Shown here piece after piece: positions 54,697-64,000 of a stretch of 64,000 nucleotides of DNA. The position numbers and the translations under genes are program-made. Source of the DNA: Moniliella sp. 'wahieum' (Eukaryota > Basidiomycota > Moniliellomycetes > Moniliellales > Moniliellaceae). The stretch lies in the NCBI GenBank assembly GCA_003971905.1, contig RSEE01000109.1, forward strand, positions 141,319 to 205,318, in the 5' to 3' direction. Below the pieces are notes generated by a model. The model did not search any database, was not told where the DNA came from, and saw only the letters and a program-made list of their open reading frames with translations. Positions within the stretch are counted from its first letter, which is position 1. Every line of letters starts with the position of its first letter.

Positions 54697-55869
54697 TTAC
54701 TCGAAGACAGCCTTGAGCTTGCGGGGACCGAGGAAGGCGTCGGCCTCCTCGCGGGTCTGGAACTGGCCGTGACCGTGCTTGGACGAAGTGTCGATCCACT
54801 TGAGAGCGACGTTCTCGAGCGCAGCACGCGAAGTGTGGTGGGCCATCGACTTGCGCAACGTCACCACGCGCTTCTTGGTACCGGGGATGGAACCCTTGAG
54901 CAGGACAAAGTCCGAGTTGACGATACCGTAGTGGGGGAAGCCACCCATGGGCGTGATGGCCTTCTTGGTCGCGTCAAACTCGGTCGAGCCCGAACCCTCC
55001 TCCGAGCCAGTAGCGATCCGGTAAATCTTCTTGTTGAGCTCGGTACGGTGGTGGTACCCGTCCTGACCGGCACGCGCGACAGTGAAGCGCACGTTGGCCG
55101 GGTGCCAGGCACCAATGCAGGCAACCTTACGCAGACCACGGTGGGTCTTGCGAGGAAGCTTCTTAACGCCCCAACGGGCCACACACCCTCGTTACCGTGA
55201 CCCTTGGTGATCGAGATAACGTCAACAATCTCGTTCTCGGCAAAGACCGACTTGAGGTCGACCGTCTTCTCAAAGTGCTCCTTGGCAAAGTCCACCTTGT
55301 CCGATGGAGCCACCGTTGACCTGGATCTCCATCAGGTGCGCCTTCTTCTGCTTGAGGCCGGTCTTGGACAGCTGGGTGTGGGCAAGCACACGGACAACGG
55401 TGCAGTACTTGCGGATGCGCTCCAGCTCCTTGCTGATCGAAGCCCCGCCATCCTCAGAGTACTTCTTGGCGTAGGTAGTGAACGCCTTGCGCTTGGAGCG
55501 GTACCAGTTCTTGTAGAAGCGACGCTTGACTTCCTCCGACAGGTGCTCGGCCCAGACGGTCGTCAAGGCGCGGAGACCCTTGGGCGTCTCAATGTAGCCA
55601 ACCGCACCGACCACCACAAGAGGAGGCGCCTCGACCACGGTAGCCGACTCGACAATCTCCTTCTTGTGCATCTTGGACCCGGGGCGCTCGAGCTCGCGCA
55701 CAATGTGGGTCATGCCGGCCTTGTAGCCGAGGAACGCGGTCAGGTGCACGGGCTTCTTCGGGTCGTCCTTGGGGAACGCACGCACGCGGCCGCGCGGGTG
55801 CGCCGCACGCTTGCGCGGCAGGAAGGCAGTGCTGCCGTGGCGCGGGTGCTCGTACTTGCAGTGGGACAT
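54697..55869 (-). CDS. RPL3: 60S ribosomal protein L3 (uL3)
   Basis: Large-subunit protein near the peptidyl-transferase centre. ATG at 55869 ([20 protein letters not shown]). Continues [60 protein letters not shown], then [54 protein letters not shown] and [20 protein letters not shown], and ends [10 protein letters not shown]. About 390 residues, normal; the tail is slightly shorter than in yeast. No intron seen after the ATG. Frame breaks at about 55307 (NGGSI to DKVDF) and about 55180 (one base lost from GTGGTG) fall in blocks invariant across eukaryotes. Divergent from the RBR ligase with 359 bp between starts. Confidence 0.97.
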
Positions 55870-56228
55870 GGCGGCGGAGGGCGTGTGGTCGTCGGCAGCC
55901 AGTCGGAGCCAGTCGGCGGTGGCAGGGGGGGGGGAGGCCGGGGCGCCAACGAGAAAACGCAGACGCAAAATACATAGGGTTGCGGAGTTGCACCGGGTGC
56001 CCCCCTGCGGGCGACGATTTATTGCGGAGAGGGCCATGCCTGGCGCCTGGTCCTGGGCGCTCATCCTGGCTGCACTCTGGCATGTCAAACGTTCACTAGT
56101 CACTGGCTTACATCAGGCACTTTAACCGGCGGCAGCGGCTGACCAACCGGCGACTAACGACGAACGCCACTGGGCAGCTCCGTACGCTTGGTCCTCAACT
56201 TTTACCGCAGTGCGCACCCGCGTTGGCC
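55870..56228. promoter_or_regulatory. Bidirectional promoter RPL3 / RBR ligase
   Basis: 359 bp between divergent starts. TCACTAGTCACTGG at about 56094-56107 carries the CACTAGT word seen in the repeat arrays. A G-rich run (about 55926-55936) precedes RPL3. No clear TATA. Confidence 0.5.
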
Positions 56229-57738
56229 ATGGCAGACACGGCCGAGTGCCAAGAACGACAGCAAGATGAGATCCTCGCCATGTCCTCCATCCTCACCGAC
56301 CCCGATGCGGGAGAGGGCACCGTGTTCGAGCAACTGCCTCAACCGCCGGGCGGCGGCAGGTGCGGATGCGCATCGCCATCCACTTCCCCGACAGCACCCG
56401 CCTCGTTGTCCTCAAGCCGACGGGCACGTGCTTGGAGCTGACCCATCTGCCTCCGAGTGAGGTGACTCTGGTGCTGCCGTCGTTGTATCCCACTCACTCT
56501 CCGCCCACCGTGGTCCAGGCCCAAGCGGTGTGGGCCAATGGGCCGTTGGCCGTCCCCGTCGAGCAAATTTGGCGCGACGCTGGGAAAATGGAGAGCCTGC
56601 TCTACATTTCCGAGTGGCTCGGCCAAATCATGTGGGAAGAGGGGGGTCCCTTTGTCCGGAATGGCAGGATCGAACTGGATCTCGGTTCCGATCAAGCGTG
56701 CCGAGCTGTCCAAACCCAGCTCCTTGCCTACGAAACTCACTCGACCCAGGCCGATTTCGAAGCTGGCTCGTACGAATGCGTTCTCTGTCTCTCCAGCTCG
56801 CGCGGGGACCGATGCATCCGTCTTACCAACTGCGGCCACACATTTTGTACCTCCTGTCTCCGAGATGGGATTAGCTTGTACGCACGCGAAGGGACTTCCA
56901 AGCCGCTCGTGTGTGTCCGACCATCGAGTGCGGTGCTGCACGCAAGGAACTGCATCCTCCCCCCCTGGTCGACGTTGAGGCCCTTGATCTTTCCGAACCT
57001 GACCCGGCAAAAGTAATTCTCGGCGGCAAAGCCGTGCTCTCTCAAGAAGTCACTCCTGGCCTCGCGCTCGTGCCACACCATGTCGGCTACCTAACCCGAA
57101 CCGAGCAGCGATCCATCTTGGGACCCGAGCTTTTGGCACGGGTGGACCGGTTGGAGCTAGAGAATGCGACAGGGCAAGATGACTTTGCTGACTTTTGTCC
57201 CATCTGTCATTCGGTCGCCCTTGCAGAGGAGGAAACAGTGTTGGTTGATGACGATGGCAAGCCTGGCTTTGGCTCGTTGCTCATCTGTGTCAAGTGCGAG
57301 TTCCCTTTTTGCCGCTTGTGCGGCCATGCCTGGCACGGTCGCACACGCTGTGGACAAGATTTGGGCGCGCTTTCGGACCGGTACGCACAGGCAATCGCCG
57401 ATGGCGATACCGACACGACGTCCGAACTGGAGCGGCGATACACCAAGACCTATCTCGACCGTCTTGTCCAGGCCACCTCCACCTCCAAAGAGAGTCGAGA
57501 GTGGATCGAGAACAACACCAAGCCCTGCCCGCAGTGCCGAGTGCCGGTATTCAAGATTGATGGCTGCAATCACATTCACTGCCTCCACTGTGCGGCCCAC
57601 TTTTGTTGGCGCTGCGGTGAGGCCTACTCGGGCTCTCGGTTTTACGACCATTACTCCAACGTCAACAGCCGCTGTTTCAACAAGATGATCGATGTTCCAG
57701 GCGAAGAGGAGCAGCTGTTGAACCCGTTCACATTCTGA
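56229..57738 (+). CDS. ITT1: RWD plus RBR E3 ubiquitin ligase, RNF14/Itt1-like
   Basis: RING-between-RING ligase. ATG at 56229 (MADTAECQERQQDEILAMSS) starts an RWD domain with LPSLYPTHSPP. RING1: YECVLCLSSSRGDRCIRLTN followed by CGHTFCTSCL (about 56770-56860). IBR: ADFCPICHSVALAEEE, CVKCEFPFCRLCGHAWHG (about 57180-57345). RING2: KPCPQCRVPVFKIDGCNHIH, then CLHCAAHFCWRCGEAYSG (about 57520-57640); the catalytic Cys in DGCNH is present. Ends LLNPFTF at 57738. About 500 residues. RWD followed by RBR is the RNF14/Itt1 arrangement, linked in other organisms to ribosome-associated ubiquitination. Frame breaks near 56360 and 56925. Confidence 0.88.
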
Positions 57739-58220
57739 CATGGGTCTTGCCTTGCGTTTTTTTTTTGCTCTCTCCCACTATATATACCCGTCATGCATTG
57801 CATTTTGTTCGTATCATCTTTCCATCCACCTCTTGGATCTGGGATGCACTGACGTCACCTTGGCTCGGCATCTCTTCTGCACTTTGAGCAAAACATGCCT
57901 TCCCCGGCACGCAGTGCCGTTGTTGTATGAAAACGAGAGGATCCTATGCGACAAGACGGCCATTTGGAGTGCTTGACATGCCAACCATGATGATGCCTGC
58001 AGGGCAATGCGATCTGGTAGTGGTAGTGGTCCAAGCCAGCCCATGTAAGGACACGCCGGGAGGGGAATGGAAAACATAGTGCGAACGAAGGAGGCGCTGG
58101 ACTACTACCGGCGGAACGCGGGGGCGGAACCAGGCGGCTGCCGGGGCACCTGCGAATAATAATAAGGCCATCCCAGGCCAGCGCAGGTGGTTGCCTGAAG
58201 GGTGAGTTGAGCCACCAATA
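57739..58220. other. Intergenic
   Basis: 482 bp; a T9 run (about 57759) and TATATATA (about 57779) follow the RBR stop. No gene seen. Confidence 0.5.
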
Positions 58221-58932
58221 ATGCCTGTCCCGCGCCTGGGCGTCGGCGTGCGCGCCCTCAGCACCGCGCCTGCCCGCTGTGCCCCGCGCCCGCCTCGTCC
58301 CCGGCGTCTCCTCCTGCGCCTGCCCCCCCGCCCGCCGGCGACTCGGACGACAGCAAGGCGCATCCCTACGCCCCTCGCCGAGTTCCGCGCGCCCATCGAG
58401 CTCGACCACACCGGCTTCCTGTCCCGCCATCCCTTCTGGCGGCATGCCGGCCTGCTTGCTGCGCCGCGTCCCCCACTCGTGGTACTACCGCGACCTGCTC
58501 CAGCGGCTCGAGGTGGGCCAGATGCAAGCGCGTCTGCGCACCGCCCACCTCGACCTGTTCCACCAACAGTTTTGGCGTCTGCGCGGCGACCCAGCCGCCC
58601 TCGCTGCACCACCAACGCCCACCCTGGCCCAGCTGCCCCACCCATCGGTTCCTGCCCCGCCACCATCCATATCATCCTCATCGCCTCCTTCCCCTCCCCC
58701 ACCGACGCCGCGGTCGTGCCCAGCGAGGCCCCCGGTGCCGAGCAAGCACCGACCTGGCGCGCTGGATGTGCTCTACCATTCCCGCGTTGGGTCCGAGCCG
58801 GAACGCGAGTACAGCCGCGCGCTCTTCTCGCAGCTCCTGCCCACGTTGCGGCCTAGCTGGCAATTTGCCCGGCTCCAAATGTGGGTCCGCGTCGTGGGCC
58901 GCGTGGAACGCCTGTTGGGATGGGGCCCCTAG
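58221..58932 (+). CDS. Small hypothetical protein with a mitochondrial-type presequence
   Basis: ATG at 58221 (MPVPRLGVGVRALSTAPARC) gives an Arg/Ala/Ser-rich, acid-free leader typical of matrix targeting. With one or two frame changes it continues EFRAPIELDHTGFLSRHPFW, then RRVPHSWYYRDLLQRLEVGQ, MQARLRTAHLDLFHQQFWRL (about 58455-58580), a Pro-rich linker, and VLYHSRVGSEPEREYSRALF with a closing helix FARLQMWVRVVGRVERLLGW to 58932. About 235 residues. Two amphipathic helical blocks suggest a soluble or peripheral matrix protein, such as a ribosome-associated or assembly factor; I recognise no family. Confidence 0.5.
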
Positions 58933-59464
58933 TCCCTCTCCCTTCCCCTCCTTGCTTTGTTCGAGTGCCGGGCCCCTCGTTTGCATCTGCTCCAAAATCT
59001 CATCCCGTATCCAGTATCTTGATCCATTCGTGTCCCGGCTGCGTTGGACTGGGATGCGAATGTGCCTCCGTCGGGCCCAGCGTGAGTGAGAGGCTGGGGA
59101 TACGTGCTGCGCCACAGTATGTCCCGACCACGCTACCTACGTCCCTTCGCGTGCAAAACAAGACTTGCTACAGGCCTAACGACGTCCGATTGAAACCTCA
59201 GAAACCACGCCAAAGAGAGGAGGAACAAGCGACGAAAAAGGGAGGCCAGCAGGGCAGTGCGTGCGGCCTGGGAGGGCCCTCTGTTCTAGGTGTGCATTTG
59301 GAAACCGCCAGTGTTCGACGCTCCTACCATACCAAGTATGGGCTGCAATGGTGGTCGTAGTGTTGCCCACCAGAATCGCCCTCCCGCCGAGCCAGGCGGT
59401 GCAGGGAGTGTCACATGTCAGGGTGGAGTAACGCCGTGTGCTTCCCCACAAATGAAATAAGTCG
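58933..59464. other. Intergenic; no N-terminal half of MCT1 found
   Basis: I looked in all frames for the FabD-type G-Q-G-S-Q and G-H-S-x-G motifs expected just upstream of the MCT1 fragment and found neither. Frames here are short and unstructured. Confidence 0.5.
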
Positions 59465-60207
59465 GTGCGGGGTATATGTACGTACTATGCCAGTTGGGGG
59501 TTCACCAATGCCGGTGCGCAGCTCTCTTCAGCCGCGGATGCAGCCGCAGCTGGCCCAGGACCGCGACCTAGCTTTCGCCAGTCCCTCATGACGGCCGTGG
59601 GCACGGGTACGGCTACGGGCCAGAACATAGACGGCGGCCGCGAAGCGTTCTTGGACCCGCACGAACTCGTCGAGATTGCCCAGTACAACTCGCACTTCCA
59701 AATCGTGCTCTCGGGCACACGGCGCGCGGTGGACTACGTGTGCGAGGTGCTGCAGCGCGAGCGACTGGGTCATCGGGCGGTCAACCAGCCCGTAGCAGGG
59801 CCGTATGGGACGAGCCTGATGCGCGCGGCGGACCGGGCGGTGCAGCGGGCGATCGGGGCGCTGCCGCTGCGCGAGCTGGGCCGGGAAGGGGATTGCGAGC
59901 GCGGCCGGAGCTGGTGAGCGGGTACGATGGCGAGCGGACCAGCTCGGCGCCGGCGGTGCGGTGGGAGATGCAGGGCGGGCTTGCGCGGCCGGTGCGGTGG
60001 CTGGACGCGCTGGACCGGCTGCTGGAGCGCGGTGTGGAACGCTTCACCTGTCTCGGCCCGGGGCGGGCAGTGGGCCACCTGCTGAGCAAGGAGCTTGCCC
60101 ACCGCCAGCTGGCGGGGCGGCGTAGGCGCGTGGGCGGGGGTTGTACTCTACTCTACTGTTGTACTACTGTTGTTGCTGCTAGACTGTGGCTGCCACATCC
60201 CCCGTAG
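59465..60207 (+). CDS. MCT1: C-terminal part of malonyl-CoA:ACP transacylase (MCT1-like), 5'-truncated
   Basis: The family moves malonyl groups to mitochondrial acyl carrier protein. The retained part is the small ferredoxin-like lobe and C-terminus: DPHELVEIAQYNSHFQIVLS with GTRRAVDYVCEVLQRE (59655-59760), then PVAGPYGTSLMRAADRAV, where the conserved His of the family's P-F-H-S position reads Tyr-Gly. After a frame change near 59890, VRWEMQGGLARPVRWLDALD, RLLERGVERFTCLGPGRAVG and HLLSKELAHR follow (to about 60108). The nucleophile lobe with the G-H-S-x-G serine and the N-terminal G-Q-G-S-Q are missing, and no ATG precedes 59589 in frame. It is either a decayed gene or cut by an assembly gap. 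The family call is firm; function is doubtful. Confidence 0.65.
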
Positions 60208-60689
60208 GACAGTCGATCTTCGGGTGGGCACTGCGGGGTAAATATTAAATCTGGCTGCGGGCGAAGTACGGATGACGTCATGGCGCTCTGGCCGGTGCTG
60301 CATGCATTGCAGATCCTTCTGAGACGCGCTGCAGAGGGCTCTGCGCAGCTCTCGCTCGGCGCAGCACAGCCAGCAGCGGCCGCCGAGACACCGGCGTTAT
60401 GCATGCCGGGACAGCGCCAGTGCAGGCGCGCTGGGGCGGAACCCGCACTGCCCCGTGCGGTGCTGGCGAGCGTACATCGACACATGGGCGCAGGGGCACA
60501 TGGCCTGTGTGCGCTTGCCTGCCCCCGCGCAGTGCCAGCCACGGCGTGTGACGTCATGCTCTCCTGCGCATCCAGCGGGCCCAGCGCCCAGCAGCCCAGC
60601 GCTCAGCCCAGCGGCCTCAGCTCAGCGTGCGACGGACCGTCCAGACTGAACTCTGCCGTCCCGCCGCCACCTCGCCCCCCCCCACCACC
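60208..60689. other. Promoter region of the coiled-coil protein gene
   Basis: 482 bp, rich in GCGCAG and CAGCGC words around 60300-60620, no supported coding frame. A pyrimidine-rich stretch precedes the ATG at 60690. Confidence 0.5.
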
Positions 60690-63600
60690 ATGCTCGGCCC
60701 CTCCAAGTCGGGCGGCGTCGACACCGAGCTGCTCGACACGCTCATCCTCGCCGAGCGCAAGCTCGCCAGCACCCTTTCCCATGCCCACGCCGCCGCCGAC
60801 GCCAGCTCCGTCGCCACCGCCGCCTGGGCCTCCCCCGAGGGCCCCGCCGCGCAGCACACGGCTGCCGTCCTGACCGCCGCTCTCCAGGCCTCTTCCTCAG
60901 CCCTCGCCTCCTACGCCTCTTCCGTCGGCCCTTTGCCGCCGAGCTCGAGGGCCTCATCGCCAAGGAGGCCGCTGTCGGCGAGGTGGCCCGCGACCGCGAC
61001 ATCCTCGTCTCCCGCATGGTCCGCCTCACCAAGAAAAAGACCAAGCCGGGCCACGAGGCGCAGCAGCTCCAGGACATGGCCGACGTCCAGCACGAGCTCG
61101 CTGCCTGCGAGGCCGTGCTTGCGTCCGAGCAGAACGCGCTCTCTCTCGCCCGCCGCCAGGTGCTGACCCAGCACGCTCGCACCCGTCTCACCACCCTTGT
61201 TCAGGCCACCTCGGCCTCTCACCAGTCTGCTCTTGACGCCTGCACCAGCTGGATGAGCTCGAGCCTACGGGTATGCTGTTGATTTTTGTCCTCTGTCTTC
61301 TGCCACCTACTGACCTCTTTTTTGTTCCAGGCCAACACCAACGGAGCAGCCTGAGGAAGCTGCCGCTGAGCAACCATCTACCAAGGAAACCCAGGCGCCC
61401 GCTGTGCCACACCGAATCTGAGTCCAGGGTTGAGCCTGCCCTTGCTCCTAGTTCCCCTGTTCCCGCCGTACAGGAGACGATGCCTGAGGCCGACGAAGTG
61501 GAGCCTATCCCTGAAGCTGCACTGGATGCCCAGGCGCCCGTTGATGTGCTCGGCGAAGAGGCAGCTGTTCCTGAGACGACAGCAGAGGCGCAGGACCCTG
61601 CTTCGGCCTCGTATGAACACTACTCACGAACCTTCTCCTATGAGACGGCCGAAAATTGGTGTCGTGGCCCCAACCGCGACCGAACAGACGCCGGAACCTA
61701 GCACCCCAGCAGAACCCGCTCCCGAGTTGGCCACGGAGCGTTTGGCCGAGCCTGCTGTCGTGGCACAAGAGCAACTGCTCGCACCTCCTACCACGGCCGA
61801 GGAGTACGTTACCCCGACGGAAGAAGTGGAGGAGCCAGTGGCAGACGAGGATGAGTACGACGGCTACTCTTCCTCCGACCCGGATGCCGAAGCCGAGGTG
61901 CACCAAGGCACGTACGCTACCGAGGCCGCCCAGCGCACGGCGCGATACAATGCCCAGGCGGCCGCCCCCCTCCTCCTGCTAAGTATCTTCCGGCGTCGTT
62001 GCAGACCGAGGCTCCCAGTGCGCCCCGCGCCCCCTCGCGCTCAGCCGCTGCCGCAGTGCAGCCTGCCCACAACCCGCAGCCCATCGACGTCGGCCCAGAT
62101 GGCGCGCTGGACACGGTGGGCCTGGCAGCCGACGCGGATGTGGCACAGCGCTATATTGCCACGCACGACGCTGGCGATGCAGGCGAGGCACCTGCGCTGG
62201 AAAGGAAATCGTCCAAATTGACAAACGCCTTTCGCTGCGTCGGAGCGGTAGCAACTCAGCTTCTACCCCTGACAAGGCGGCGAAGCGTGCCAGCGGCGGC
62301 AGCTTCTGCACCGCCTCAACACGGTCCTCCTGACCGACATTTCTACGGCCGCAGGCGAAGCAGCCCACGAGCATGGCTCGTCGCATGTCAAAACAGAGAA
62401 GAGTGAGGTGGGCGAGGGCAAAGCGAGTGGCCTTCTGCGCTCCCTCTCGGCTCGGTCGCCCAAACGTACTTCGATCGCCCGCTCCACCCTGCATCGGGTG
62501 TGGTCTTGTCGGACGACGAGGCAGAGGACGCTTCCGTGCACCTCCGCACGAGTGGAAGACACGGATCGATAAGCACGCCGCACGGGCGACCGACGATGGC
62601 GGCAGCCAGCGTAACCATCACTCTATTCTTTCCTCGCGCCGGTTTGGCCTTCGCGACGGAAGCGATTCGGACGAGGCGTCGGAGGTGGTGGTGCACCACA
62701 ATGATCCGACCCAAGCGTGGCCCAGCAAGGACGCCATCTTTGGTGGAAACGCGCCTTCCTGCAGCAGCCCAGCGATGCGCCCCCCCGCCCCGAAGCGAAG
62801 CCATCCAAGCGCTCTCACCGCTCCGTCCCGCCGCACGTGTCGAAACGTGCCTGCAGCTGCGTTGACCCACGGCGAAAGCAGTCCTGCCTCGACCGACCCC
62901 CAAACGCCGCCGACGCCGGGCCAGGAACTGCACTCGCACCATGGCTCCTCTCCCGGCCGACACAAAAGGCCCCGCTTGCGCCCCACGAAGTCTACGTCCC
63001 TGGTGACGCTTCGGATTGGGTGGAGCAGGAAAGCTGATTCGCTCGCCACGTCGGGCGTAGGTTCGGTCCCTGAGCCTCGCGCGCGGGCGCCTCGGTTCGG
63101 GGTGGCTCGGTGCGCACCAGCTCGAAACGCGCCGAGGGGGGGCACGGTACGCACGACGTGTACGTCCCTGGCGATGCGTCCGATTGGGTCCAGCCGGGAA
63201 ACAGGATAGTCTGGCTCGTGCCGGTAGTGGCTCGGTGCGGGGCACAACGGCAGCCGCAAAAAGGCATGAATGGCACGTTGCTGCCCGCCGAAAAGAATGG
63301 TCCGTCCAACTGGATCGCACATCCGCAAGAGTACTGGACCGCGCAGGACCATGCGGCCCACGCGGGCGTCGTCCCGCGTGGCCAGGGAGACCCCACATCG
63401 GAGAGCGCCGCAGCCGAATGGAAGCACCACAAGAAACTCTACCGTCGCTCGGTGCGCGACAAGCAGGCGGCGCAAGGGCAGCCTTGGCGGCCCAGCCACC
63501 TGCGGAGCCCGTGGTGGAGCCGGAACCAGAGCCGGAACCGGTGGCGCCGCCCAAGCAGTACCTCGACCTCGATGCGCTCTACTCGGCGCCGGTGGCCACT

Positions 63601-64000
63601 CGCCTCCCCACCGAAGGTCGAGCCGGTGGCTGCGCCGCCGATGCGTTGGCCGCCGCCGTCGCGGCTCCTCCTGGACTGGCGTTGCCGTACGGCAGCTCGG
63701 CCCTGCCCCGTCTGCGCCAGCTGCCGCGTTGGCTGCGCGCCGGGCCCTGTGCTCCCCTCGCCCGAACAGCAGACCAAGTTGACCAGCCGGGCTCGGCAAC
63801 GAGCTCGACGCACCAACCAGCACAGAGATCAAGCCCAAACCTCGGTCGATGCGTACGGTGCGGACCAAGAGCAGCAAAAAGTCCCGTCGCACCGTCGATA
63901 CGACTGCCACCTCCGCTTCGCGCCCTACGGGAACAGGCACCGGCCACAGTACGAGGCGCTGCTCTACCCCCTGGCGCTGGCACCGCCCCGACCGACGCGG
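60690..64000 (+). CDS. Large protein: N-terminal BAR-like coiled coil, long disordered region, VYVPGDASDWV repeats (3' end beyond the window)
   Basis: ATG at 60690 in good context (MLGPSKSGGVDTELLDTLIL). The first ~190 residues are helical and charged: ELEGLIAKEAAVGEVARDRD, ILVSRMVRLTKKKTKPGHEA, then DVQHELAACEAVLASEQNAL and SLARRQVLTQHARTRLTTLV, much like a BAR/FAM92-type membrane-bending coiled coil. This is a structural guess. A 60-nt intron (61271-61330) precedes a Pro/Glu/Ala-rich part (EEYVTPTEEVEEPVADEDEY, about 61800-61860). From about 62980 a repeat appears: HEVYVPGDASDWVEQ (62984-63030), HDVYVPGDASDWVQPG (63153-63198) and a weaker AEKNGPSNWIAHPQEYW (63288-63337). Near the edge come QYLDLDALYSAPVATRLP and RRYDCHLRFAPYGNRHRPQY. 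Many frame breaks. An eisosome or cortical role is possible but unproven. Confidence 0.5.

Noticed and set aside
55270-56103. Longer N-terminus of RPL3 starting upstream of 55869
   Set aside because: L3 proteins begin at MSH; the upstream extension is the promoter and has no ATG-led conserved sequence.
62618-63940. 440-codon minus-strand frame at the right end
   Set aside because: The plus strand carries the VYVPGDASDWV repeats and continues the upstream gene; the minus frame is Arg-rich and unstructured.
1-64000. CRISPR arrays, prophage or insertion sequences
   Set aside because: Spliceosomal introns, an intron-containing tRNA and eukaryotic proteins throughout; no regularly spaced repeats or transposase.

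Overview
This window is nuclear DNA of a fungus, most likely a GC-rich, compact basidiomycete. I lean towards Ustilaginomycotina (possibly Malassezia-like), but nothing in the sequence proves the lineage. Protein genes have zero to a few introns, mostly 60-110 nt, with GTACGT, GTATGT or GTAAGT donors. Genes lie close together on both strands, and most can be tied to conserved eukaryotic families. There is no bacterial, viral or CRISPR-like content.

Layout, left to right: a PPR protein (minus strand, runs off the left edge); a 2OG-Fe(II) oxygenase; a structured repeat-rich spacer (7.17-8.1 kb); MGM101; a disordered Pro/Ser-rich protein; a TKL-type pseudokinase; an ELP6-like Elongator subunit; a CaCA-like exchanger; a 2.7-kb gene-poor spacer; a DHA2-type MFS transporter; pyruvate decarboxylase; a 2.9-kb gene-poor spacer; mitochondrial aconitase; RPAP1; a double-RING protein; the ADP/ATP carrier; MSH1; UTP18; the dipeptidase DUG1; tRNA-Asn; a small membrane protein; the PP1 catalytic subunit; a relic of an AGC kinase; a second, inverted tRNA-Asn; RPL3; an RNF14-like RBR ligase; a small mitochondrial-looking protein; the C-terminal part of a malonyl-CoA:ACP transacylase; and a large coiled-coil/disordered protein that runs off the right edge.

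Many genes serve the mitochondrion: MGM101 and MSH1 (mtDNA maintenance), ACO1 (TCA cycle), the ADP/ATP carrier, the MCT1 part (mitochondrial lipid synthesis) and the PPR protein (organelle RNA). Others serve core expression: RPAP1 (Pol II assembly), UTP18 and RPL3 (ribosome), ELP6 and tRNA-Asn (tRNA function).

A caution governs every protein entry. Almost every conserved gene is interrupted by frame breaks that fit gain or loss of one base, usually in a short homopolymer. They occur in indispensable proteins (RPL3, PP1, ADP/ATP carrier, aconitase), so they look like consensus indels rather than biology. I give whole-gene spans across these breaks and do not call such genes pseudogenes on that basis. 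The two real candidates for gene loss are the AGC-kinase relic and the 5'-truncated MCT1, because whole domains are missing there.
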